Shown here one piece after another: positions 50,077 through 58,871 of a DNA stretch of 64,000 bases. The DNA is from Muricea muricata. Lineage: Eukaryota; Cnidaria; Anthozoa; Malacalcyonacea; Plexauridae. Made by a program: the position numbers and the translations under genes. A model generated the notes under the pieces. The model did no database searches and was not told the origin of the DNA. It worked only from the letters and a program-made list of their open reading frames with translations. Each line of letters begins with the position of its first letter. Position 1 is the first letter of the stretch. The stretch is taken from assembly GCA_963855995.1 (NCBI GenBank), contig OY979717.1:38870680-38934679 (forward strand). The letters run 5' to 3'.

Positions 50077-50264
50077 ATGGATATGAAGTGTGACAATGTG
50101 TACGGTCGTTTGAAAGACTTGGAACTAGGAACGAAAATAGAAACGATTTTTAAGGTGAACGTCTATGGAAATTAGAAAGCAATTTTAAGGTATTAAATTG
50201 GTTTGTACGTTTGTATGCTGTAGGCCGTTTTGTTAGTTTGTTGGTAAGAGAAGAGGAGAAGTAA
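50077..50264 (+). pseudogene. Small element protein (~62 codons), frameshifted
   Basis: The ATG follows TATAAA directly (TATAAAATGG). The frame opens MDMKCDNVYGRLKDLE and stops at 50173-50175. Coding-like sequence continues in another frame from about 50170 (VLNWFVRLYAVGRFVSLLV) to TAA at 50262-50264. The first half is probably coiled-coil and the second half a hydrophobic segment. No function recognised. Confidence 0.45.
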
Positions 50265-50278
50265 AAAAATCGCGAGTT
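50263..50278 (+). promoter_or_regulatory. Repeated upstream motif AAAAAAATCGCGAGTT (copy 2)
   Basis: Identical to 49485-49500. It begins at the stop codon of the preceding small gene and ends 28 bases before the next ATG. Confidence 0.45.
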
Positions 50279-50281
50279 GGG

Positions 50282-50308
50282 ATTTTTAATTTTTTAAAAA
50301 TTAAAAAT
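50282..50308 (+). promoter_or_regulatory. 27-nt A/T palindrome overlapping a start codon
   Basis: ATTTTTAATTTTT and its complement flank one central base. The last two bases are the AT of the ATG at 50307. The same geometry occurs at 50553-50579 and 54437-54464. Confidence 0.55.
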
Positions 50309-50537
50309 GTCATTGCTTGGTAGTTTAAAAGAGTTATCAACTGTAATAAGTGATGTAGCAGACTTTGAAGTTGCAGAAGATTTGACAGGAATATACGAGG
50401 ATATTGTTAGGCGTGCCTCTGCGATGTCAAGTAAATATTGGAAACTTGTAAAAATGTTAGCGGACGTGGTAAAGGCTCGAGACCTATTAGAGATAGAATT
50501 AAATATGTTAATGGAAGATGATTTGCCCTTAGACTAA
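50307..50537 (+). CDS. 76-residue element protein, unknown
   Basis: Intact, acidic and fully helical-looking ORF (MSLLGSLKELSTVISDVADF start), likely coiled-coil. Its start codon overlaps an A/T palindrome. It ends five bases before the first ATG of the GIY-YIG frame. Function not recognised. Confidence 0.55.
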   Translation: MSLLGSLKELSTVISDVADFEVAEDLTGIYEDIVRRASAMSSKYWKLVKMLADVVKARDLLEIELNMLMEDDLPLD

Positions 50538-50552
50538 AAAAATGAACGTGGA

Positions 50553-50579
50553 ATTTTATAACTTTAAAAGTTATAAAAT
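50553..50579 (+). promoter_or_regulatory. 27-nt A/T palindrome overlapping the GIY-YIG start codon
   Basis: ATTTTATAACTTT and AAAGTTATAAAAT flank one base, and the ATG at 50578 uses its last two bases. Nearly the same palindrome precedes the second GIY-YIG gene. This supports the start at 50578 rather than the ATG at 50542. Confidence 0.6.
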
Positions 50580-51813
50580 GCCCTACGGAACCAAAAACCG
50601 TACAGCATATATACTCCGGCAAACAGACAAACCTGACGACAGTACCGATATTTACAGGGGGTTGCCAAAAAAAAGGAGCTCCCTTCAAAAATGGCTTACC
50701 TGGTTTATAATGACTATAAATAAGGAGAATGTAAACAAAAGTTGCGTTTTCGTACTTGCATAGGTACCTGTGTGTGAGAGCAAGCATTAATTGCAATTCT
50801 CAGTTAAATATTTATTAACAGATCCATGTAATGAGTTTTAAAATTAAATTAAAGATGGCGATTTTGAACCTTAAAATTCAGCAATATGATTAAAATCTTT
50901 GCCAAAAATATGCTTAAATATTTAAAAATTACTCAGTAATGTGGGTTGAAATGTGAAAGCACATTGTAGCGTAATAGGTAATGTAATTATTTCATGTGCC
51001 ACTAGAATGCGATTCATTTAGGCAGGTGCTTCTCGTATCGGCAAAGTGAACTCCAAGGCCACACTTACTTTATGTTTTAGTCAGTTGGGTTGACCTACCG
51101 TATGATGTATCAGAAGCTGATGTTGACACAGTGTAATCCAAATGCTGTGTTGACGAAAAAAGCTTGGCCTTGAAGCAAACAGTCATCAGCATTTGGTTTC
51201 TGATTTCTGGATTAGGGATTTTAAAGTAAAAATCTATCTCATAGTTGCGAAAAAGTTACAAAAAAATTTCCGCCTGGAAGTAATAATTTGCATACATTTA
51301 TCCACACATTCCACCTTGTCATTTACGATCTATTAATGCACAGAAGACATGTGCTGAAGAAATAATTCAACTACATTTGCAAGTTTCTGATTCAAAACCG
51401 CCATTTTGAATTTATTTTAAAAACTTAACAAATGCACCTGTTTTTCAAACATTTGAGTAAGAATTGCAGTTATTGTTTGTACTTACACACTGGTACATAT
51501 GCAAGTACAAATACACAACTTTTGTTAACATTCTCCTTATTTATAGTCATTACAAACCAAGTAAGCCATTTTTAAAGGGGGCTCTTTTTTTGGCAACCCC
51601 CTGTATGTTGGAAGTACGTCAAAACCTTTAAAAGAACGGTTGCGTTGTCATAGGAATGATGCAATTTTGCAAGATAATACTACAAAATCCATTTCGGATA
51701 TGCAAACTGCTATTACAGATACAAATGTCGTCCTAAATATGGTGATAATGCCAGGCATTATTTTAATTCCATCTAATATGATTAATATTCAAAGACAAAG
51801 TCGAAGGTTATAA
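50578..51813 (+). pseudogene. GIY-YIG endonuclease gene, interrupted by a mariner-type MITE and degenerate
   Basis: The frame reads through 50654 (NRTAYILRQTDKPDDSTDIY) and resumes exactly after the MITE at 51606 with the second half of the GIY-YIG motif and an Arg-x5-His. It resembles the second GIY-YIG protein of this element in the first ~50 residues only. After that the sequence becomes unlike the family and stops at 51811-51813, so the conserved Glu/Trp part is missing. It probably made a nicking nuclease before the insertion. Confidence 0.7.
50655..51603. mobile_element. 949-bp Tc1/mariner-type MITE with TA target duplication
   Basis: The ends are CAGGGGGTTGCCAAAAA and its complement, flanked by TA on both sides (50653-50654 and 51604-51605). 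Inverted repeats extend over roughly 230 bases. Removing the element and one TA restores continuity of the surrounding GIY-YIG frame. No transposase ORF is present, so it was mobilised in trans. Confidence 0.85.
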
Positions 51814-51841
51814 CAACGTGTTAACACTCGCAACCAACGCA

Positions 51842-52033
51842 ATGAAATTTGGTGTAAATGCTAACGTAAATTACGCTCCAACAAAAAAAACTAACGTCAT
51901 ATCGGAACCAACAAAAACTAACGTCCCAGTAAAAACTCCATCAACAGTTCCAAAATTAAAGACAAACCATTTACCTTACCTTCTAGGAAGTACGATCGGT
52001 ATTAGGTTTTTGGTAACAAAGTACGTATTGTAA
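51842..52033 (+). CDS. 63-residue element protein with hydrophobic C terminus
   Basis: Starts MKFGVNANVNYAPTKK, has a Thr/Pro/Lys-rich middle and ends in a hydrophobic segment (LPYLLGSTIGIRFLV). It may be a tail-anchored membrane protein. The upstream codons are open to 51818, so the start is uncertain. No function recognised. Confidence 0.4.
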   Translation: MKFGVNANVNYAPTKKTNVISEPTKTNVPVKTPSTVPKLKTNHLPYLLGSTIGIRFLVTKYVL

Positions 52034-52061
52034 TTTCATAACCTGTTTAAGGTTATGAAAT
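52033..52061. terminator. Hairpin between convergent genes
   Basis: Perfect 11-bp arms ATTTCATAACC and GGTTATGAAAT with a seven-base loop sit between the stop of the plus-strand gene (52033) and the stop of the minus-strand gene (52065). The position suggests a two-way 3'-end or transcription-stop signal. Confidence 0.5.
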
Positions 52062-52064
52062 ATT

Positions 52065-52456
52065 TTAAAACAACATTTTAGCTGCCAAAACTCCTGCTAC
52101 AGATCCTACAACACCAACGACAACGTTCGTATACATTTTCATATCGTCGGATGGTTCGTAATAATCATTTAATGTTGGTTCTGGTTCAATGTCTTCGTCC
52201 ATCGCCATCCATAAATTGTGTAACGCTTCGTTTGTTGCGTCTAAATCTTCGTTGGCATCCGCAAGCCGTTGTCGTAATAAGGCAACCTTGTTGTTTTTTC
52301 TACTGTTTTTTCATACCATTTTTCTTTTGCAGCTTGGAGTTTTTCCACTGCTAAGTTATGACGTTTCATTTCGTCTTTGTACCCACTTTTGTCTAATTTG
52401 TAGAAAACGTAACCGGCAACTGCATTAAATAACCCACCTGCTACTACGCTTGCCAT
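52065..52456 (-). pseudogene. Membrane/coiled-coil element protein, frameshifted
   Basis: The N terminus is hydrophobic (MASVVAGGLFNAVAGYVFYKL), followed by a charged coiled-coil region. Near 52295 one base is missing from an A run; coding continues in another frame through an acidic stretch to a C-terminal hydrophobic segment (VVVGVVGSVAGVLAAK) and TAA at 52065-52067. Two terminal membrane segments around a coiled coil suggest a membrane-bound protein. I recall similar small proteins beside PolB genes in cnidarian elements. Confidence 0.6.
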
Positions 52457-52468
52457 TTTTCTATTTTA

Positions 52469-52703
52469 TTAACTGGATTTAAACAGTTCTTTCGGGACGT
52501 AGTCCTTTTTCTGTGAAAATTTAACAAGTACCGATCCTCCTCTAATGGCTGCTGCTAATCGAAGAACTTTCTGTGTAGAACGCGTTACGCCAAGATCTTC
52601 TTTAAAAAAGTTTTTGACTCGCCATCGATATGCCAACTGCACCAAGTGTAATTAATCCTGCATTGTAAAGTCAGTTTAAAACTTCTTCTTTCGTTAAACT
52701 CAT
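52469..52703 (-). pseudogene. Small element protein with membrane segment, nonsense and frameshift
   Basis: Starts MSLTKEEVLN, then TGA at 52671-52673, then LYNAGLITLGAVGISMAS. An extra T in a T run near 52610 shifts the frame into a basic helical C terminus ending at TAA (52469-52471). The ATG overlaps the stop of the next gene upstream (ATGA). Function unknown. Confidence 0.55.
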
Positions 52704-53004
52704 TTATTACTAGAGTGTTTCAAATTTTTTTTTTTTTGAGGTTCTACTACCTGCTGTTGTACCTCCTGTTGTTCTTCTTTTGGTTTCAAAAAATATTTAT
52801 GTGCAGCATAACTAAGACCTGCAACAGCAGTGGTACCTACTGCTAAATAGAATATATCTGCATTTTCTATGCACTTGTCTACTTTTTCGCGTTTTGCAGC
52901 TTTACGTGCTTTGGCTTCCCTTGAAATTTCTGCTAATCTTTTTCTTGTTCGACGCGTTTCGGGTTTTTTACTTTTTCGGCAGTTGTTATTTTAGGTTCTT
53001 TCAT
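52700..53004 (-). pseudogene. Small basic element protein with membrane segment, frameshifted
   Basis: Starts MKEPKITTAEK at a palindrome-linked ATG. The frame slips near 52945 and coding continues as a Lys/Arg/Ala-rich helix, one membrane-like segment (IFYLAVGTTAVAGLSYAA) and a Gln/Lys-rich tail. The TGA stop overlaps the ATG of the downstream gene. Confidence 0.5.
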
Positions 53005-53016
53005 TTATTAATAAAT
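53003..53016. promoter_or_regulatory. A/T palindrome between divergent small genes
   Basis: ATTTATTAATAAAT is a perfect 14-base palindrome. Its left end overlaps the minus-strand ATG (53004), and the plus-strand ATG lies at 53018. It may be a compact two-way promoter. Confidence 0.45.
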
Positions 53017-53017
53017 A

Positions 53018-53131
53018 ATGGACTCAGTTATAAAAAACGAAAACCTTGAAATATTATTGGTAGCTACCATATACTTTGTAGTTGGGTTTTTTGTTCATAA
53101 AAGTATGATGGAGGAAAAGGAAGAAGACTAA
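53018..53131 (+). CDS. 37-residue single-pass membrane microprotein
   Basis: MDSVIKNENLEILL leads into one clear transmembrane helix (LLVATIYFVVGFFV), then HKSMMEEKEED and TAA. The ORF is intact and is the only gene on this strand between the minus-strand blocks. Topology would be Nout/Cin or the reverse; function unknown. Confidence 0.5.
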   Translation: MDSVIKNENLEILLVATIYFVVGFFVHKSMMEEKEED

Positions 53132-53162
53132 TTTGTTCAAATCTATGTAAGATTTAAACAAA

Positions 53163-53275
53163 ATTTTGTTGTATTTTGGTGGCACAGCTAGGTTAATTTT
53201 GTTGTATTTTGGTGGCACAGCTAGGTTAAATTTGTTGTATTTTGGTAAGACAGCTAGGTCAAATTTGTTGGGTAA
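53163..53275. repeat. 33-bp tandem repeat, three copies
   Basis: A unit of TTTTGTTGTATTTTGGTGG plus CACAGCTAGGTTA is repeated twice almost exactly and once with changes, then partially. The length is a multiple of three, and on the minus strand it reads as an 11-residue repeat (NLAVPPKYNKI), but I could not find a longer gene around it. Confidence 0.7.
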
Positions 53276-53297
53276 GCAATGGTGGTACTGCTTTTAG

Positions 53298-53737
53298 TTA
53301 TTCCAACGCCGTCATTTTAAACCACTTTAAATTTAAATTACGTATGTAGGGTTTTACAACCGTCCATATTATATGCGCCTCGACTGTTCTCCCAACGTTA
53401 TGTAAATCGTTCGCTAGAAATGTCAGCTTACGTTGTTTCTTCCATTCGATTGCCCTGTGGTTTTTCCAAAGAACAGGAAGTATTTGGTACCAAATTTCTT
53501 TGTATACACCCTTCCGGTATTCTTGGTTTTTAAAAAAAATGTTTTTAAAAATTCATGAATTATATTCCCAACCTTATTTGTTGGGTTTAATTCACATATA
53601 TTAAAAACCAAATAAAAAATAGCCTCTTTAAATTATTTCGTTTCCCTATAACGGCCTGTAGCTGCAATCCATAACATATTGCTAATAAACTCCCTAGCGG
53701 CTTCGTTAAAAAGGTCTGCACGATGTTTGCAAATCAT
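53298..53737 (-). pseudogene. ~145-codon element protein, nonsense and frameshift
   Basis: Starts MICKHRADLFNEAAREFI seven bases after an A/T palindrome and TATAAA. TAA near 53632 interrupts the frame (after RYRETK). It continues through YLVFNICELNPTNK to a T run near 53540 where one extra base shifts the frame, then to LPVLWKNHRAIEWKKQRK and a Trp/Lys-rich C terminus with TAA at 53298-53300. Helical and basic; no known domain recognised. Confidence 0.55.
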
Positions 53738-53743
53738 TTTATA

Positions 53744-53770
53744 CTTTTTAATTTTTTTAAAATTAAAAAG
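53744..53770 (-). promoter_or_regulatory. 27-nt A/T palindrome upstream of the 145-codon gene
   Basis: CTTTTTAATTTT and AAAATTAAAAAG flank TTT. The minus-strand ATG follows after TATAA. It belongs to the same class as the palindromes at 50282, 50553 and 54437 but is set back by a few bases. Confidence 0.5.
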
Positions 53771-53779
53771 CATGATTTT

Positions 53780-53905
53780 TTAGCACAGGCAGACTACGAC
53801 CCCTGTTATAATCGATACTAAAATAGAAGTTTTAGGAAAGTTTACTTTTAAAATTTTTTTAAAAAACTTTTTTTAGGCTTTTTTTATCGGTGGATCTGGA
53901 TTCAT
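53780..53905 (-). pseudogene. 41-codon membrane microprotein with in-frame stop
   Basis: Starts MNPDPPIKKA, then TAA at 53873-53875, then a Lys-rich stretch and a transmembrane-like ILVSIITGVVVCLC at the C terminus (stop 53780-53782). It lies directly after the second GIY-YIG gene. Confidence 0.45.
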
Positions 53906-53910
53906 ATTTA

Positions 53911-54438
53911 TTAGTCAACTGAATTGAGCCAAGCGTAGGAATGTTTTAAACTGCCGAGGTGGTGTTTTAAGTCATGGTTTGATTTACATGCAATATCGCA
54001 TATTTCACAGTAATATCATTTGTCCTCAATATTATTTTTGTACCATTGTAGGACCGTATTCTTGTTGGCCCTATACCAATTTGCATTATATTCCTCCACG
54101 GTTGCCTCTTCCCGAATTGGTGAGATCATATTTAAATCTGTTTTTAATACCCTAATCCATTCCCGTTCGAATTCAAAAATTGTATATTGGTCGCATGCAA
54201 ACATTAGAAGGGGTATAACCTCCCAGTTCCTAATTCCAACTTCGTTCATTCGTTTGTATAAATGGTTATCCCTACTACAACCTCGTTCTATAAACTTTTT
54301 TGTATTAGACCTATGGCAACACAACCGTCGCCATAAAGGTAGCGACATGCTGCCTATATAAATATCCGTCCCGTCGTTTGGTTTATCAGTACGACAAAGC
54401 ATATATACAGTCCGGTTTTTAATTTCGTTAGCAGACAT
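53911..54438 (-). pseudogene. GIY-YIG endonuclease with C-terminal C2H2 zinc finger, interrupted by TGA
   Basis: The N-terminal domain has NRTVYMLCRT and DIYIGS as the GIY and YIG halves, Arg-Arg-x3-His downstream, a conserved EVIPL strand and the FEREW Glu region, followed by a helical tail (NANWYRANKNTVLQWYK). TGA at 54016-54018 ends the intact frame at 140 residues. The same frame continues into one C2H2 finger (CEICDIACKSNHDLKHH, then H) and stops at 53911-53913. The finger may give sequence specificity. The start overlaps a perfect 28-base A/T palindrome. The gene lies just downstream of the polymerase gene. Confidence 0.75.
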
Positions 54439-54464
54439 TTTATAACTTTTAAAAGTTATAAAAT
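54437..54464 (-). promoter_or_regulatory. 28-nt perfect A/T palindrome overlapping the GIY-YIG start codon
   Basis: ATTTTATAACTTTT and its complement meet without a spacer, and the ATG (54436-54438) uses the last two bases. It is nearly identical to the palindrome of the other GIY-YIG gene on the opposite strand. Confidence 0.6.
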
Positions 54465-54476
54465 TTACTTCGCAAT

Positions 54477-57400
54477 TTAAAACCCATAGGGTTGCGCATC
54501 GAAATCATCTTGTACAACGCGTTTATCGTACCCTAGGCAAAACGTTTTCGTTTGATCTTGGTTAACGATCGTCTTCGTTTTTGGGTCCCTTGTAATCGCA
54601 CCTTTTTTCTCAATTGTAATGGTTTTACTAGGGTCGCATATAACCTCACCCATAACATCTCCATTAATTTTTAAGCCGTTAGCATAATTCAAAGTAAAAC
54701 CTTTTACTTTGCAAGTAACGTCAACGTTGTTTGTTTCGTACGCGTAGGATTTTGGTACCGTCCCAACCCATTTTGTAATATACCCACCACCAAGTTCGTC
54801 CGTCAATTCCCCAAGACTATCCCCCGTCCCTATTGTGTTCCCACCCGGTCGGCCTACATACCAACAACTATCGGTATCGCAGCCTAAAACCTGGTCGCTG
54901 AGTTTATCCAACACCCCGTATAACATCTCGCGTGCGTGTGATGTTGTAAACGCCGCTACAAATATATTTGTATTGTTATAGTTATACACGAATTGGTCTT
55001 TGAGGTTAAATTGCATTTGAACCATATTCTTTGTTAAAAATTGGACGTTAATATCTTCATTTGTTTTGTTCAATAGGATCTTGTAAAAATCTTTTGGTTC
55101 GGTCACGTATTCCGTTTGTGTTTGATTGATACGCTGCCCGAATTTCCCCCACAACGAGTTCAGGCATAATATTGCTATTGAACGCATTCCAGCATTATAT
55201 TTGAGTTCACCGAGGTCGATGCCGAGATGGTCTTTTACTTTTTTCCTAAAAACGTTGATATCTTCTTTTTCGGTGGCTCCGACGACTCCATTCTAATGCG
55301 CATGAAATCGCGCACGTACCCTCGGAACAACGTGTCTGATGTTTCTGTAAAGTGCCATACCTAGTATATTTCGAGTATACGGTATCCTTTTGGAAGTGCC
55401 AATGCAATTTCATTCGTGCACCAAGTTCCCGTTAACGCACGTTCGTCGTTGGTATGGTTGCACTTTTCTTGTTGTTGGGTTATCGCACACGTCCGACATA
55501 ACGGGAATAATGACTTATCTGCTTCCTCGCACCGTAATCGGACAGGAAGCACAGGATGGTATAGGCCTCGTGGGGCTTCTATTTTACATTGGATGAAACC
55601 GAACCAATTACTATCGTAACTTTTAGGGTTATAAATTTTAACAGGATGGTCTACAGGGTATTCTTTAAAAAAGTTTATCGTAGGGTACAAACTAACGAAG
55701 TCTACGTATTTACCGTACTCGTTAGGGTTAAAATTAGTAACGTTCGTTCGGCCTCAAAAAACGCGTCTCGAGGGTTTAACGGGGTTGCAATATCAATAGT
55801 GTTATTTTTACACCACTTTTTAAATGCACTATTTTTTCGTAACTCACATTCGTATACCTCTATAAGATTATATCCAAGATCACGTATATGTTGGTTTTTA
55901 CGTTCTGTTACTCATTGTAATTCAACCATATCACGTTGATTAACAGGATTAATTCGGTCATGTGTGTAACAATGTTCACACCTGTGCCAAAAACAACCTT
56001 GAAATTCCTAGACCGTGTTTGTCTTTTTACAAAAACCGTCAACTAACCCAACGGTCGGAATAAAATGTTCACCGCCATTCATTGTGTGCTGAATATATTC
56101 GTTCCCAGATATATACTTCAACCATTGGATTGAAATTTTACTAAATGTATTTTTTGGAACGTCTTTAATAATCCCAATTGTATTTTTAGGCATGTACTTC
56201 GACCGATATACTGCTATACATACCGAGGCAATAGTAACATATAGAAGCGGATCTATATTTGCAATTTTAAGAAAATTATTACAAAACAACATACACCCAC
56301 GTTTTAAAATATCAACGTCCGAACGACAATACGTTTGTAGTTCGTTTTTGAAGTTAAACATGTAATTTTCTGCAACACGTTCGTCGTACCATTTTAAAAA
56401 TGCACTGCGTTTACTAGGTTTCATATGATCTGGGTCATAATAATATTTTGCTGGCATTGGTCCAACGTAATTTTGGTTGCCTGGTGTATTAAAAATATGC
56501 GGGAAATACCCTTTTTTCAATTCTTTTAATCCAAACGTTTTTGGAAACGTTTCTAATGCATTATTCACAAAATTAATACTCTCTATAAACCGTATATTAT
56601 ATTATTTTACGGCCAAGTACATAATTTTTGTCCTGTTGTAAATACAAAAGGGTTTTATTGCATTATCAATACAATATTTTAAAATGAACTGTGCATCAAA
56701 TGATTTTGCATTGTGGGCTATAAACGTATAGCCGTCATGTTGTCCAAATATGAATTTACAAAACGATTCTATTGTTTCAAACGTATATTCGTTCCCGTCA
56801 AAATCATGGGCGTTCACGTAATTCACAATATGTGTACCTGTACCTTGCTGCGTTTCCAGATCGTAAAACATATATTTTGTTGTCCGTGTTTTGCAACACA
56901 AACACCAATCTTTTTTAGACCCACTACAAATTGTATCGCGTGTACACGTACCACCTTTGGCTTGAACGGGTAGCATGTAACACTGGTGCGTTTGCAGATC
57001 ACAATATAATTTGCAGTTACTACATGTAGTGTAACCACATACGTGTTTACTAAGATCACCCACGGTGTGGTTACATTTTAAGCATTTCTGAACAACTTCG
57101 CATACTACATCACGTTTCTCACCTTTAGAACGATCGCGTAAATGTTCGTCAAAACAGTTTTGACCAAAAAATGTTCGGTTGCAATTATCACATGTAATTT
57201 TATCACCCGTGTGTTGTTCGGTCTTGACACATGCTAAACATTTGTTAGGACACTTATATTTATCATGGTGTGTGTACCCTTTTGTACATGTATGACAATA
57301 ATATTTTTTACCTAAAAACGCAGGAATAGACGTTATTAGGTTATAATGATATTTGTCTTTGTGTAAGTAAATAATTTCATTTGAACTGTTATTTGCAGTA

Positions 57401-58053
57401 TAAATAATTTCGTTAAAGTAATCTGTGTCTATAATATTAATTTGTATTCCAAGGTGTTGCGCAAATTTACCAACGTCTTGTAAAGTACTTCCGTATTCAG
57501 GTATAGGTACACCTGCGTCTTCATGTAATTTTATAGCCTCCGTTTCTTGTAGTTTCCTTGAACCGTTAAACCCGTTTTTAATTTGAGATTTTGTAAAATT
57601 GTCCTTGTTAATATTAGCATGTGCCGTTACAATAGCCCGTGCAAGACACATCGTATCGAAATTTTTAATAGTGATAATACTCTTTTTAAGCCCTATATTG
57701 GTTTTTGTAATGTTTATACCACCGGCGCCCCGTGGTATTTTCATTGACTGTACTTCAATGACAACCTCGTTTAATGGAACGCTCTTATATTCTACAAATT
57801 CTAAAATTGCTTTTAAAAGGTTGTAAAAAAATTGTTCGTCGTTTGTAACTGTAATTAATTTCGTACTAAACGGTATAGACCATGAAGGGTGTGACACGAT
57901 AATACGTATTTTATCGCCTGGTTTTAAACGACGTCCTTCTACCATTAAATCTAAGGCTTTTTTAAATGCAGCAATGGGGTCAACGCGACCATAAACGTAG
58001 ACTTTGTACGTATCAAAATACGTTGTAAATTTTGCATTATGGTTCGAATACAT
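54477..58053 (-). pseudogene. polB: Protein-primed DNA polymerase B, broken by several stops and frameshifts
   Basis: Starts MYSNHNAKFTTY. The first ~390 residues include a Cys-rich zinc-finger-like block (many Cys-x2-Cys pairs, about 57300-56880). The 3'-5' exonuclease follows: YDLET near 56860, HNAKSFD near 56690 and YCRSDVD near 56320. Polymerase motifs are DFVSLYPTIN (A) near 55700, NSLWGKFGQ (B) near 55150 and CDTDS (C) near 54875, the set found in protein-primed family B enzymes of Polintons, adenoviruses and linear plasmids. Breaks: TAA 56602-56604, TAG 56008-56010, TGA 55912-55914, frameshift near 55753, TAG 55361-55363 and frameshift near 55285. At about 1,190 codons it is the replication gene of the element and is inactive here. 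Confidence 0.85.
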
Positions 58054-58199
58054 TTTTACTACGTTCAAACGCAGGCGGTTTTCTACCTCTGGTTCCCAAT
58101 ATTTTTAACGTCATTACCAATATGTTTTAAACTAGAATTTAGACAAATACAAATCTGGAAAAGATGGTTTGGGTTTCTAACTCCTTTAACAACCAACCT

Positions 58200-58321
58200 G
58201 TGGAACTTTTTACAAAACTTCATTTTTACAATTTTGCAAAATTGTAAAAAATTTATTTCGCGATTTTTTTTTTGGTGGCGGCCATCTTGGATTTTTTTTT
58301 ATGACGTCATTAAAAAAAATT
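58200..58321 (-). repeat. Right terminal inverted repeat of the PolB element, inner part
   Basis: This is the inner half of the right arm, from the CTTTTTACAAAACTTC block to ATGACGTCATT and an A run. The DIRS element is inserted directly after it. The outer half is at 63091-63222. Confidence 0.85.
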
Positions 58322-58500
58322 GAAGATTTTGCAAGGGCGCACAGCGCCCGAAGTAAAGTCGAGATTATATGAGAACACAGAAGTGAGATATAACAATGCT
58401 TTATTCCTCAACAATCACCGATACAGCTGATGAAGTACTAAGTACTAAAAAATAGCGTCACTTCCTGTTTACACGGTTGCCTGGCAACCTAACCCTTCAG
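58322..58500 (-). repeat. 3' inverted terminal repeat of the DIRS element
   Basis: Bases 58387-58500 are the near-exact inverse of 62952-63065. The outer part contains GCAAGGGCGC and GCGCCCGAAG, a GC-rich hairpin, and is copied inverted in the internal complementary region. Confidence 0.85.
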
Positions 58501-58712
58501 TTCGTAATCAGCTACCATAACAAGGTAGTAACAAAACTACTAATTATATGAACTTCTTTATAACGCAGATAACACCACCAACACGAAAGCTCCAAAGCGA
58601 GTCCAACCATTGGTCTAACTGAGGTCTTCTAACCAAAACTTCGATAACTATCATAAGGATATCTAGCAAATAAGTAAAAGAGAACATAGTAACAGGGGGA
58701 CGGGTGGGTGGG

Positions 58713-58828
58713 ATTGTTATATCTAACTTCTGTGTTCTCATATAATCTCGACTTTACTTCGGGCGCTGCGCGCCCTTGCAAAATCTTCAATTATATTTCA
58801 AACACAGAAGCTCGATATAACAATGCTT
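58713..58828 (-). repeat. Internal complementary region of the DIRS element
   Basis: Bases 58713-58788 are the inverse of the 3' end (58322 onward, ~74 bases), and 58789-58828 are the inverse of the 5' end (63051-63090). They meet at CTTC-AATT-ATATTTC, giving the expected sequence of the circle junction. Confidence 0.85.
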
Positions 58829-58871
58829 GTTTAAAGCCGAAACCCGAAATTGTTCTATGTAATATACAGAA

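Noticed and set aside
53423..53611. Stand-alone 62-codon gene
   Set aside because: It is the middle piece of the broken ~145-codon gene at 53298-53737, starting at a non-ATG codon.
58322..58789. Separate 468-bp foldback element beside the DIRS element
   Set aside because: Its two matching ends are explained better as the 3' terminal repeat and the internal complementary region of the DIRS element itself.
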